Positions 32,723-40,946 of a stretch of DNA of 64,000 nt are shown here, piece after piece; positions within the stretch are counted from its first letter, which is position 1, and the number at the start of each line of letters is the position of its first letter. The notes beneath the pieces were generated by a model that ran no database searches, was not told the origin of the DNA, and saw only the letters and a program-made list of their open reading frames with translations. Source of the stretch: DAOUTW01 sp964523575 (GTDB lineage: Bacteria; Zixibacteria; MSB-5A5; GN15; JAAZOE01); assembly GCA_964523575.1 (NCBI GenBank), contig CAZGAV010000001.1, forward strand, positions 1 to 64,000, read 5' to 3'. The translations under genes were made by a program, and so were the position numbers.

Positions 32723-34480
32723 TCACAGCATTAACTGTTTGCTGGCCAGTTCGCGATAGAGGGGTGATTTATCGAGAAGTTCGGCATGGGTGCCTTCAGC
32801 CACGATCTTGCCGTTATCCATAGTGATGATGCGGTCGGCATGCTGGACGGTTGACAGTCGATGGGCGATTATAATGGCGGTTTTATCTGTCAGGACCCGT
32901 TTGAGAGCTTCCTGAATTAACTGCTCCGAATTGGAATCAAGCGAGGAAGTGGCCTCGTCCAGAATGAGAACCGGGGGATCGATCAGGATGGCTCGGGCCA
33001 GGCACAGACGCTGTTTCTCGCCGCCGGACAGAGTAACGCCCCGCTCACCTACCTCAGCCTTATAACCGTCTTTCAAATTTTTTACGAAATCATGAATGTT
33101 GGCGATCTTGGCCGCCTCAATGACTTCATCGAGGCTGACGTCGGGCCGGGCATAGGCGATGTTATTGAAGATCGTCGTTTTGAACAGAAGCGGTTCCTGA
33201 TCGACCAGACCGATATTGTCGCGGAGCGTCTGCACCGGCAATTGGCGGAGGTCGACGCCGTCGAGAGTGATACTTCCGGCGTCGGGGTCGAAAAAGCGCA
33301 TGATCAAATTAATCAGGGTCGTTTTACCCGAACCGGATGGGCCGACAATAGCGATTTTTTCGTGCGGCTTTATTTCCAGCGAAAGGTTTTCGATGCTGAA
33401 ACCGCTGTCCGGGTAAGTGTGGCAAACATTGCGCAGTCCGATGCCTCCGGTGATTTTGGACAGAGAGACCGGATGTGAATGTTCTTCGACAGCCGTCGGC
33501 AGATCAAGGTACTCGAAAATTCTGTCAACCGAGGACATCGAGGCCTGCACCTCGACGTTGATGGTGGCCAGATCCTTGATGGGCGAGTAGAGATAGCTGA
33601 GCAATATGTAAAAAGCCATGAGGGCGCCCAGCTTCATCGTTCCCCCGGATACGAGATAGGTGCCCCAGGCCAAAACCACGACCGGGCCGATCATGTTGAT
33701 AAAATGCATGAAATTGAAGGCCAGCGAGGTGGTGACGCTGTTTTTGATATACAGCCCGGTCAACGAATTGAGGTCGCGGTCGATTTCCGCTTTGGCCCTC
33801 TTTTCCTGCCCGAACGCCCGAATGATCTTGGTGGCCACAAATGATTCCTGCATGGAAGCCGTGAACCGGCCGATGGCCTCCTGCAGGTGGCGGTTGATGG
33901 TGTGAAGCCGCCGTCCGAATTTGTTCGACAAAATAATCGTCAGGGGCACCGGTATCAGGGCCACGACCGTCAACAACCAGTTGACGTTAAGGAGATAAAT
34001 CATGATCGCCAGCAGCATGAGAATATTAGTCAGGAACATGAGCAGGGTGGTGGTCAGGAGGTTCTGGATGCGCTGAACGTCGGACAACTGGCGCGACATC
34101 ATTTCGCCCACCTGATGAGTTTGATGGAATCTCAGCGAAACCCGCTGAAGGTGATAAAAGAGCTGGGAACGGATGTCGGCGATGATGTTGGCCCCGATCC
34201 GTCCCGCCAGATAATCGCGCCACCATGAGAAAAGCACATTACCGAGATAAATCCCCATCAACGCGCCACCGAAGATCATGATCCGGATAAGCTTGAGACT
34301 GCTGTCCTGAGTCTTGATAAGCCATGGGATGAGATCGTCGATCATGAACTGGACCGCGATCGGCAATGCCAGCGTCAGGGTCGCAATAACGGCCGTGACG
34401 AAAAATGTCAGCACCTCGAGCTTCCAGTACGGCCGGAGGTACTGCCAGAGTCGCTTAGCGATTTGGGTATCGATAATCAT
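32723..34480 (-). CDS. ABC exporter, fused membrane and ATPase domains (MsbA/LmrA-like)
   Basis: A 585-residue half-transporter. Six membrane segments lie in the first 300 residues. The ATPase domain (about 340-585) has Walker A GPSGSGKTTLINLI, signature TLSGGEKQRLCLARAI, Walker B ILILDEATSSLD and the switch His in IIIAHRLSTV. There is no N-terminal C39 peptidase domain, so it does not trim leaders itself. The start at 34480 (MIIDTQIAKRL) overlaps the end of the B12-type radical SAM gene by 26 bp; the longer frame is not supported. Its place as last gene of the radical SAM operon suggests export of the modified peptides (inference). Confidence 0.92.
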   Translation of the reverse strand: MIIDTQIAKRLWQYLRPYWKLEVLTFFVTAVIATLTLALPIAVQFMIDDLIPWLIKTQDSSLKLIRIMIFGGALMGIYLGNVLFSWWRDYLAGRIGANIIADIRSQLFYHLQRVSLRFHQTHQVGEMMSRQLSDVQRIQNLLTTTLLMFLTNILMLLAIMIYLLNVNWLLTVVALIPVPLTIILSNKFGRRLHTINRHLQEAIGRFTASMQESFVATKIIRAFGQEKRAKAEIDRDLNSLTGLYIKNSVTTSLAFNFMHFINMIGPVVVLAWGTYLVSGGTMKLGALMAFYILLSYLYSPIKDLATINVEVQASMSSVDRIFEYLDLPTAVEEHSHPVSLSKITGGIGLRNVCHTYPDSGFSIENLSLEIKPHEKIAIVGPSGSGKTTLINLIMRFFDPDAGSITLDGVDLRQLPVQTLRDNIGLVDQEPLLFKTTIFNNIAYARPDVSLDEVIEAAKIANIHDFVKNLKDGYKAEVGERGVTLSGGEKQRLCLARAILIDPPVLILDEATSSLDSNSEQLIQEALKRVLTDKTAIIIAHRLSTVQHADRIITMDNGKIVAEGTHAELLDKSPLYRELASKQLML

Positions 34481-35897
34481 CCTGCCATTCAAGAAAATAT
34501 TTGCGGGCGGCGAAGACAAAAGCCTGGGGCGCCAGCGCATCCCGCATTCGGGCGTCCCGCTCATCCGCCATCCGATTCCACAGCTTCAGGCGGTCGCCGT
34601 CGAGGTCGGCGGAGGGGACAAATTGCATGCTGTGTTCGTACTGATCCTCCTCGTCCTTCCACCATTCCCCGGCCAGGAAACGACTGCCGAAGGTTGACTC
34701 ATAATATTGGCGATTAGTGTCGATTTCGCAACCCGGGAAATCCATAAAACCGTGCATGGCCCACATTAAATAAGAATTGTCCAGTTTCAGCTCCCGGTCC
34801 ATGAAGGCGAAGGTTTCCTCTAGCGTCCGGCGTGTTTCTCCGGGGTGGTTGAAAATCATATTGGCCCGATGCAGAATTTTGTGCTCGGTCAATAAATGGC
34901 TGACCTCGGAAAAACGATGCAGGAATTTCTCCGGCTGTTTGGTCTTCTTCATGATCCGGAGCATCTCCGGCGAACTGCTTTCGAGTCCGAATTGAATCTC
35001 CAGGTTGAGACCCTCCAGCATCCTGATATCGTCGGCATCAAGGTATTCGGGCCGGGTTTCGAAAACCAGCCAGAATTTGGGCTGACGTTCGACCAGCAGG
35101 CGGATAAACTCCTTCCGCCAGGCCGGCCGCATGCCGAAACAGGCGTCGGCGATACCGATGGAATAGAGTTTGAAACGCTCGACCAGTTGGAAGAGTTGAT
35201 CCACCGCCTCCTGAGGGGAAAAGGCTCGCCAGCGACGTTCCTTGGACGGCTCCATGCAAAAGGAACATCCGAAGGGGCATCCCCGGGACAGGTAAATGCA
35301 GGTGGTGACGATACCTTCCGGGAAATTGCGATGATAGAAATCGTCGATCAGGTCCCAGTTGTAGCCGACGAAATCACTTTCCGTGACCATCGGTCCCGAA
35401 ATAATCCGGGGATGGGGCGGCCGGCCGGTTTCATGGAAACCGTCGGCGATCTCTTTTATAGCCAGTTCACCTTCGCGGGTGATGATATAGTCGATAGCAT
35501 GGTCCTCGGTGATAAACTCATCGGTGCGGGCCGAGGCATGGTAGCCACCGACGATAATGACCTTATCGGGAAAGAGTTCCCGGCATATTCGAGCCGTGAC
35601 CAGTGTCGCCTGATAGGAGAGACTGGTCCAGCAGGAAATGGCCAGGATATCGAAATCGTGGTTTTCAAGATATTCCCGTACTTTGCGGTGATACCGCTTG
35701 ATCTGGATCGCAGTATTGGGCCGGCCGATTTCGATTTCGAAATCGGCGTATGTTACGGGATAAAACTGGTCCAGATACGACGCCAGCCACAATTGCGACG
35801 TCTTGATTTCGACCCGCTCCATATAAACCGGATAATGGAAGCAGGACGGATAAACCAGCAGGATGGAAGGCGATCGTTTGCCGGTCAAAGGACTCAA
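34455..35897 (-). CDS. B12-binding-type radical SAM enzyme
   Basis: A 480-residue protein with an N-terminal cobalamin-binding-type domain (about 12-150; LLVYPSCFHYP, FDILAISCWTSLSYQATL, VIIVGGYHASAR). A radical SAM domain follows, with the [4Fe-4S] cysteines in SRGCPFGCSFCMEP (CxxxCxxC). Class B enzymes of this kind methylate unactivated carbon or make ring rearrangements. The start is a TTG whose last bases overlap the stop of the upstream SPASM gene (TTGA). The gene order suggests it acts on the precursor peptides at 38536-39301; that is inference. Confidence 0.88.
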   Translation of the reverse strand: MSPLTGKRSPSILLVYPSCFHYPVYMERVEIKTSQLWLASYLDQFYPVTYADFEIEIGRPNTAIQIKRYHRKVREYLENHDFDILAISCWTSLSYQATLVTARICRELFPDKVIIVGGYHASARTDEFITEDHAIDYIITREGELAIKEIADGFHETGRPPHPRIISGPMVTESDFVGYNWDLIDDFYHRNFPEGIVTTCIYLSRGCPFGCSFCMEPSKERRWRAFSPQEAVDQLFQLVERFKLYSIGIADACFGMRPAWRKEFIRLLVERQPKFWLVFETRPEYLDADDIRMLEGLNLEIQFGLESSSPEMLRIMKKTKQPEKFLHRFSEVSHLLTEHKILHRANMIFNHPGETRRTLEETFAFMDRELKLDNSYLMWAMHGFMDFPGCEIDTNRQYYESTFGSRFLAGEWWKDEEDQYEHSMQFVPSADLDGDRLKLWNRMADERDARMRDALAPQAFVFAARKYFLEWQDDYRYPNR

Positions 35898-37012
35898 TCC
35901 TTCTTGGCCGCCGCCGGTTCCTCCACCGGTTCCTTGAATCGATTCAACAGCATTATTATCATTTCCGTATCGGGCGGCGGCTCAATCCCCTGGGCTTTTT
36001 CGATCTGATAGATACAGAAGGGGTTGTTGGCGCGCTCCCCGGTGGCCGACCACGAGGTGGTAGTGCAACCACCGCGGCACAACGGCAGATAGGTGCAGTC
36101 ATGGCAGGCGCCGGTGGCCGTGTCGCGGGTGAACTTACGGTTGTAAGCGAACCCTTCGGGATTATTCCAGATTTCGGTCAGGGAACTGTCGCGGACATTG
36201 CCCTCGACGAATTCCTCCGGCATGGACAAACAGCCCTTGATGGTTCCGTCCGATTCGATGCCGAGCACCCGGGTCCCGGCGTAGCATCCGAGATAGGGAT
36301 CGCCCTGGCGCAAAGCCATGCCCTGGCATCCGTAATAACCGATATTTTCGCCGGCGTCGATATCCAATTCATCATTCTTCTTCTGGAACTCTATAATTTT
36401 CGTGATGAATTCGGGATATTTATCCAGCGACATGACCATGTCCTTGGACATCCGCCCGGTGTCGGTCGTCATCTGGATCCGCCACTGAGGGCAGCCGACA
36501 TCGACCAGCAATTGCCGGATCTGATCCAGTTCGGCCAAATTCATGTTCGATATCTGGCTGACGGCACAATAATGCTGTTTGGCCTCGGTCATCAACTTCA
36601 TGGCGTTGTAGGCCCGGCTGAAACTGTCCGGCCGCTGACGGATATAATTATGAGTTTTTTCAATGCCGTCGAAACTGATGCCGATATTGTCCATCCCGAT
36701 TTCCTTGAAATCGTCGACGATCTTCTGGTTGACTAGATAACCATTGGAAATCAAACCGGTCCGGATGCGATGGTTGATAAAGCGCCGGGCCATTTCCCGC
36801 CAGTTCTTCCGCATCAGCGGTTCGCCTCCCGAAATGGTCACGATCTGACCGCCCAACGCCGCCAGCTCGTCGATGATGGCGTAGGTTTCGTCATCGGTTA
36901 ATTCCTGAGGACGCTTGTTCCCGGCCGCGGTGCCGCAATGCAGACAGCGCATGTTACAGGCAAAAGTGATTTCCCAGACGGTATGCTGTGGATAAAATTT
37001 GAACTCTTCCAT
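35894..37012 (-). CDS. Radical SAM/SPASM enzyme, short form
   Basis: A 372-residue protein. The radical SAM cluster motif is ITFACNMRCLHCGTAAG (CxxxCxxC) near residue 19, with ISGGEPLMRK after it. The C-terminal SPASM domain has cysteines in GCYAGTRVLGIESDGTIKGC and CHDCTYLPLCRGGC, enough for two auxiliary clusters. SPASM enzymes of this type modify RiPP precursors or activate enzymes. There is no N-terminal leader-recognition domain. It starts 6 bp after the stop of the larger SPASM gene. Confidence 0.9.
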   Translation of the reverse strand: MEEFKFYPQHTVWEITFACNMRCLHCGTAAGNKRPQELTDDETYAIIDELAALGGQIVTISGGEPLMRKNWREMARRFINHRIRTGLISNGYLVNQKIVDDFKEIGMDNIGISFDGIEKTHNYIRQRPDSFSRAYNAMKLMTEAKQHYCAVSQISNMNLAELDQIRQLLVDVGCPQWRIQMTTDTGRMSKDMVMSLDKYPEFITKIIEFQKKNDELDIDAGENIGYYGCQGMALRQGDPYLGCYAGTRVLGIESDGTIKGCLSMPEEFVEGNVRDSSLTEIWNNPEGFAYNRKFTRDTATGACHDCTYLPLCRGGCTTTSWSATGERANNPFCIYQIEKAQGIEPPPDTEMIIMLLNRFKEPVEEPAAAKKD

Positions 37013-37018
37013 ACCCTT

Positions 37019-38371
37019 TTACTCCTTGACAGCGGCGGCTGCCTTTTTTTGCATTTCTTGTTGACGTGAAAGGGCGATAATCTCGAGCATCGGTTCCAGA
37101 TTATGCCGCCAGCTATCACACAGTTGTTCTCCTTTCAAACCGCGGTCGGATCGGCGCGATGGACATCCGCCCATGCAGATAGGGAGATAATTGCACGACC
37201 GGCAGGTGTCGTCGCCGAAAGGTTCGAACCTGAACAGCCGCATGAAATTGTGATCCTGGTAATTGATATCCTCGGCGATGTTGCCCATTTTCTTGTTTTT
37301 GTCGCCGACGTGATTGAAGCATTTATAGATATCGCCGTCGGGATCGATGAGATAGGAGTTAATCGTCTGAGACATGCAGAAGGTGCTCATGGGTGACGGC
37401 AGGCGGTCAATCCGGAAACCGTTCTTAAGCAGCAGACGATAATATTCGATTTCGATTTGTGAAAAATCGGCCGTTTCATAGCACGATTCGGCGATATTGG
37501 AACAAACCTGAGTGGAGGCCTCGAGCTGGCCGAAATAGAGTCCGATCTTTTCATGCAAGCCGGCATCGATCAATTCCTGAAGAAGCTCCTGAATAATCTC
37601 GGGGGTGAAACTGCGATCGACGTTGACGCGGAGACCGATGTTCACTTTATCGATGGCGTATTGCATGTTCTTGACAATTGTCTCGAAGCTCGGCCGGCCG
37701 TTTTTCAGGGGCCGCTTCTGGTTATGAATCCGCGCCGGCCCATCGAGCGTGATCTGGATGGAGCGGACTTTGTACTCTTTGAGACGGTCGGCCGTTTCCG
37801 GGGTCAGGAGGTAGCCGTTGGAGATCATCGAGGCGGTGTACTCGAATTTATATTCTTTGCCCAGATCCATGAAAGTGCTGGTCAAATCCTCTATAATGTC
37901 CAATGCCAGCAACGGTTCGCCGCCATACCAGCTGACATCGAGTCCGGCGATTCCGGGTGCCCGATTTTCGACGAATTCGACGAGTTTTTCGATTGTCTGG
38001 GCGGAAAGACGGCCCTTCTTGTTGCTTTCATAACAATACTGGCAGGCCATATTACAGGCCAGCGTCGGCGCCAGCACCAGCCCCAGCGTCGATTGGTTAT
38101 AGCGGTCCAGATTGTGCCGGAAGCGAAGGGCTTCGACTTCATCCACATGATCCTTGCAGATAAAACGGCCGTATTCAAGTTGCTTGAAAAGCTCTTTTTC
38201 CTGATCGGACAATTCCGGTTTGGAATTCGACGCCAGCTTTTCGGATATGCGCCGATAAACCTCGAAATTTTCGTCGGTCATGAGAGCCACGGCGCCGCTC
38301 AAGGCATTATAAGCGATATGGTAGCCGTCACGCCACGGTTGAAAATGGTTGTATTGCGATAACTTGGACAT
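37019..38371 (-). CDS. Radical SAM/SPASM peptide maturase with N-terminal recognition-like domain
   Basis: A 450-residue protein. Residues about 1-85 (YNHFQPWRDGYHIAYNALSG) form the small N-terminal domain seen in peptide-maturing SPASM enzymes. The radical SAM motif is TLACNMACQYCYESN, followed by WYGGEPLL. The SPASM cysteines include those in TFCMSQT, GDIYKCFNHVG and CRSCNYLPICMGGCPS. ATG 38371 has AGGTG seven bases upstream; a GTG at 38380 is the alternative. It is the first enzyme gene after the three precursor-like genes, the usual position for a RiPP maturase. Confidence 0.91.
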   Translation of the reverse strand: MSKLSQYNHFQPWRDGYHIAYNALSGAVALMTDENFEVYRRISEKLASNSKPELSDQEKELFKQLEYGRFICKDHVDEVEALRFRHNLDRYNQSTLGLVLAPTLACNMACQYCYESNKKGRLSAQTIEKLVEFVENRAPGIAGLDVSWYGGEPLLALDIIEDLTSTFMDLGKEYKFEYTASMISNGYLLTPETADRLKEYKVRSIQITLDGPARIHNQKRPLKNGRPSFETIVKNMQYAIDKVNIGLRVNVDRSFTPEIIQELLQELIDAGLHEKIGLYFGQLEASTQVCSNIAESCYETADFSQIEIEYYRLLLKNGFRIDRLPSPMSTFCMSQTINSYLIDPDGDIYKCFNHVGDKNKKMGNIAEDINYQDHNFMRLFRFEPFGDDTCRSCNYLPICMGGCPSRRSDRGLKGEQLCDSWRHNLEPMLEIIALSRQQEMQKKAAAAVKE

Positions 38372-38401
38372 TTTGCGCACCTATCGTTATTGTAATTTCT
38401 C

Positions 38402-38426
38402 GTGGAGCGGGTCGATCCCGCCCCAC
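38402..38426 (-). promoter_or_regulatory. Stem-loop between precursor 1 and the maturase genes
   Basis: GTGG-A-GCGGG pairs with CCCGC-C-CCAC around TCGAT. There is no T-tract on the minus strand, so it may be a weak terminator or mRNA-stabilising element that keeps precursor transcripts above enzyme transcripts, a common arrangement in RiPP operons (inference). Confidence 0.45.
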
Positions 38427-38535
38427 GGTATTTCCGTAATCCGGTGACTTGCCGCCCGAACCTCAACATTGCGTAACCGCCAAAGGCGGGGCCGGGATTG
38501 GGGAAAAGGCAAGCCTCGATTAATTACACCTGGCG

Positions 38536-38646
38536 CTATTGAACCTCGTAGCAGTAAACCGGCGGAACGCCGTACATCGGCTTGATCCGGCAGAACGAGA
38601 TGCACCGGGCGCAACCGGCTTCTTTGGGATCGACAAGATAAATCAT
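38536..38646 (-). CDS. Candidate Cys-rich precursor peptide 1 (36 aa)
   Basis: A 36-codon gene that I found by translating the gap. TAAGGAGGTG lies four bases before the ATG, a near-perfect ribosome binding site. The peptide begins MIYLVDPKEAG. Cysteines are at 12, 15, 19 and 32; the middle has KPMYGVPP and the end is VYCYEVQ. The first nine residues match those of the two sister genes upstream, and P-[ML]-Y-G-[VI] is also shared, while the rest varies. This is the pattern of a conserved recognition segment plus a variable, modifiable core. The modification is not known. Confidence 0.82.
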   Translation of the reverse strand: MIYLVDPKEAGCARCISFCRIKPMYGVPPVYCYEVQ

Positions 38647-38834
38647 GTTTCACCTCCTTATGATAATGAATGTGAAGGCGGCGCCGTCGTCTCGGTAACG
38701 ATCCATGGCCGGCCACCTTACATGTCCAATTATACCCGTCCACCACATGGAAGATCGCAGTTTTCGTATCTGACCCGGCCGGGGTACGAGCGGCATCCGG
38801 TTTTAATCGAATGCCGCCCGATACTAATTCCCTA

Positions 38835-38889
38835 AAATCGGATCTTCCGCAAAGGGGATTTGCGGTAAAATTGCGGAACGACCCGATTT
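38835..38889 (-). promoter_or_regulatory. Compound stem-loop between precursors 2 and 1
   Basis: Outer stem AAATCGG (38835-38841) / CCGATTT (38883-38889) and inner stem TTCCGCAA (38845-38852) / TTGCGGAA (38871-38878). The segment CCGCAAA (38847-38853) can instead pair with TTTGCGG (38859-38865), so two mutually exclusive folds are possible, as in attenuators. It lies 24 bp past the precursor 2 stop. Confidence 0.5.
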
Positions 38890-38912
38890 AAGATGCTGTG
38901 GCAAGTGCTCTT

Positions 38913-39023
38913 TTACATGTAGTAAACGTAGCAATAGACGCCGTACAGCGGATGGACGACGCCCTTGCACTTAATGCACTTCTCACTGGCAAAGACATCC
39001 TTCGGGTCAATCAGGAAAACCAT
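38913..39023 (-). CDS. Candidate Cys-rich precursor peptide 2 (36 aa)
   Basis: A 36-codon gene with GGAGG seven bases before the ATG. It starts MVFLIDPKDV, has cysteines at 16 and 19 (KCIKCKG) and 31, the shared HPLYGV motif, and an aromatic end VYCYVYYM. The sequence differs from peptides 1 and 3 outside the N-terminal signature and the CxxC / YG / C landmarks. All three lie on the same strand and in line with the maturase genes. Confidence 0.82.
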   Translation of the reverse strand: MVFLIDPKDVFASEKCIKCKGVVHPLYGVYCYVYYM

Positions 39024-39149
39024 GCGGATACCTCCGTAGATTAAGGGTTGCGAGCGGCGTGCAATGTTCGGATACTAACGAGGCGTTGCCCGCCGCCCGG
39101 TGACGGTTCAGAATGTCTTACAGGCATGCAACACATTCCAACTTTTGAT

Positions 39150-39184
39150 GCCGGGCTCCGGAAATCCGGACCGGCCGTCCCGGC
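39150..39184 (-). promoter_or_regulatory. Stem-loop directly after precursor 3
   Basis: GCCGGG (39150-39155) pairs with CCCGGC (39179-39184), enclosing a smaller TCCGG / CCGGA hairpin. It abuts the precursor 3 stop codon. No T-tract follows on the minus strand. It fits a pattern in which each precursor gene is followed by a stem-loop. Confidence 0.45.
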
Positions 39185-39301
39185 TTAAGTAAAGATCCAG
39201 CACGGATCGATGCCGTACAACGGAGCCGGGCCGTAATCGGGACAATTCAAAGGACACCATGAGACGATTATCTCGTCCCGGGGATCAATCAGGTATACCA
39301 T
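39185..39301 (-). CDS. Candidate Cys-rich precursor peptide 3 (38 aa)
   Basis: A 38-codon gene with AAGGAGGTG five bases before the ATG. It begins MVYLIDPRDE, then has SWCPLNCPDYG (Cys 16 and 20, spaced CxxxC rather than CxxC), APLYGID, and PCWIFT with Cys 34 near the end. The N-terminal signature M-[IV]-[YF]-L-[IV]-D-P-[KR]-[DE] is the same as in peptides 1 and 2. It is the most upstream of the set and probably first in the transcript. Confidence 0.82.
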   Translation of the reverse strand: MVYLIDPRDEIIVSWCPLNCPDYGPAPLYGIDPCWIFT

Positions 39302-39360
39302 CCACTCACCTCCTTCTCCACTGCCGATCGTCGGCGCTCAGAGCGCCGGGTCGGATATTC

Positions 39361-39409
39361 GTTTCATGCCATGATATCGAACCCGTCGATATCATGCCTC
39401 GCATGAAAC
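39361..39409. promoter_or_regulatory. Strong 49-bp inverted repeat upstream of the precursor genes
   Basis: Inner arms CATGATATCGA (39370-39380) and TCGATATCATG (39386-39396) around ACCCG, and outer arms GTTTCATGC (39361-39369) and GCATGAAAC (39401-39409) with a 4-base bulge: 20 paired positions with no mismatch. It is 60 bp upstream of precursor 3. It could be an operator for a dimeric regulator or a cruciform/terminator; no T-tract flanks it. Confidence 0.55.
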
Positions 39410-40256
39410 CGGGATGCCATTTTTATATTTCGCATTGTCACTTAGTCTCCGAATCCGTCCCGTTAATTTCCGGGCGCCGAATTCATGGTCGTCAATCGGT
39501 CATGCGCCGATCCGTTTTTGCCCTGTCCAAATGACCAGACGGAGAAGCCGCCGACTCCCGCCGCCCGAATCAGGAAGAATTTCCATCGGGCCGCGACCGG
39601 ACGTCCTCACACATGCATAAAAAGAAATATGAATTCAACTCAATTGAAGCGACCACAGCGGACTCAATCATTTTAGAAGCTGTCTCCATTGATGAATGCG
39701 CACGCCATGCGATAGATGCCTGTAAGTCTATCGATAGACTAATTCCGGCCAAGGAACTCACCCGGGTTCCAGCCACAAATCATCATGAGTCACGGAATTG
39801 GCGTTTTGTCATGACGAATTCATGGCGCCGGAAAGGATCTGCTCGCGCTCTTTACCAATAAGAATAGGCCGACCGAGGGGTTTTGTCAAGGGCAATTTCC
39901 CTGATATTCGATCCGCGCATCCATCACACGGCCCCGTGCACGCCGCCGACCATGGTTAATATGACAATCTTTGTAATGTCTTGGGAAATGACGCCTATTC
40001 CCGTTGAATCAGGTGGCAATACCGCTGGTGACAGGCCGGGCTTTCTTTCAGCCCGGTCCAATTTATTAAAAGACAAGGGACTATCAGCCTCGTTATGGGG
40101 GCGAAATGCAGGCGCCGCCACCGGAATATCTCCTTCGGCGATAATATTATCGGGGGAAAAGACCGTCCCAAACCGGGTTCACACCGAAATTTAATCTTTT
40201 CCTAACAAACGTTTTGCACTATTATCACGAATAGTCACCGAAGGGAGAATTATCTC
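39410..40256. other. Gene-poor region between precursor cluster and phosphate regulon
   Basis: About 850 bp in which I see no convincing gene. Open frames here (such as 39613-39861, 82 codons) lack ribosome binding sites and family resemblance. It contains a terminator-like stem CCGGGCT / AGCCCGG (40036-40042 / 40050-40056) followed by an AT-rich stretch, and ahead of phoB a TTTTCCTAACAA motif (40197-40208) also seen before pstS. Promoters for the precursor operon and for phoB probably lie here, but none is clear. Confidence 0.4.
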
Positions 40257-40943
40257 ATGCCGGCCGACAAAATCCTGGTCGTCGAAGACGAGGAAGACAT
40301 CCTGGAATTAATAACTTATAATCTTACCCGCGAAGGTTATCGCGTCGTCGGGATCACGACTGGTGAAGAGGCCGTCGAGACGGTCCTTCGCGAACTTCCC
40401 GATCTGGCGCTTCTGGATATCATGCTTCCCGGAACCGATGGTTTGGAGGTGTGCCGCAATCTTAAGAGCCGTTCTGAAACTTCCGCCCTGCCGATTATTA
40501 TGGTCACCGCCCGGGGCGAGGAAGCCGATATTGTCGTGGGGCTGGAACTGGGCGCCGAGGATTATATTACCAAACCGTTCAGTCCCCGGGAATTGATCGC
40601 CCGCATCCGCGCCGTCCTGCGTCGCGTACGAAGCGGGCCGATCGAGGAGGAGGCCGATATCAAAATAGGCGATATCGTGATCCGCCCGGGTCGGCATGAA
40701 GTCCTGATCGGCGACGAACCGGCCGACCTGACGGCCACCGAATTTCGGCTATTAAACCTTCTGGCGCGACGGCCCGGCTGGGTTTTCACCCGGTACCAGA
40801 TTGTTGATGCCTTGCATGGCAGTGATTACCCGGTAACCGACCGGTCGGTTGACGTTCAGATGGTTGGGTTGCGCAAAAAGCTCGGAGCGGCCGGGCATTT
40901 GATCGAAACCGTTCGGGGCGTGGGCTACCGCTTCAAAGGATAA
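40257..40943 (+). CDS. phoB: Phosphate regulon response regulator PhoB
   Basis: A 228-residue OmpR/PhoB-type regulator. Receiver domain (about 1-120): acidic pocket VVEDEED, phospho-acceptor Asp in LALLDIMLPGTDG, conserved Thr in MVTARG and Lys in ITKPFSPREL. The winged helix (about 135-228) has LTATEFRLLNLLARRPGWVFTRYQI and DVQMVGLRKKLG...VRGVGYRFKG. It activates phosphate-starvation genes. GGGAG precedes the ATG; phoR starts 3 bp after its stop, and pst genes follow. Confidence 0.93.
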   Translation: MPADKILVVEDEEDILELITYNLTREGYRVVGITTGEEAVETVLRELPDLALLDIMLPGTDGLEVCRNLKSRSETSALPIIMVTARGEEADIVVGLELGAEDYITKPFSPRELIARIRAVLRRVRSGPIEEEADIKIGDIVIRPGRHEVLIGDEPADLTATEFRLLNLLARRPGWVFTRYQIVDALHGSDYPVTDRSVDVQMVGLRKKLGAAGHLIETVRGVGYRFKG

Positions 40944-40946
40944 TTT

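Noticed and set aside
38387..38746. 119-codon minus-strand open frame covering precursor 1
   Set aside because: Different frame from the well-supported 36-codon gene, no ribosome binding site, composition of a random frame.
39613..39861. 82-codon plus-strand open frame near the precursor cluster
   Set aside because: No ribosome binding site and no resemblance to the precursor signature or any family; kept only as part of a gene-poor region.
39883..40194. 103-codon plus-strand open frame before phoB
   Set aside because: Contains the hairpin at 40036-40056 and phoB regulatory sequence, low-complexity composition, no family match.
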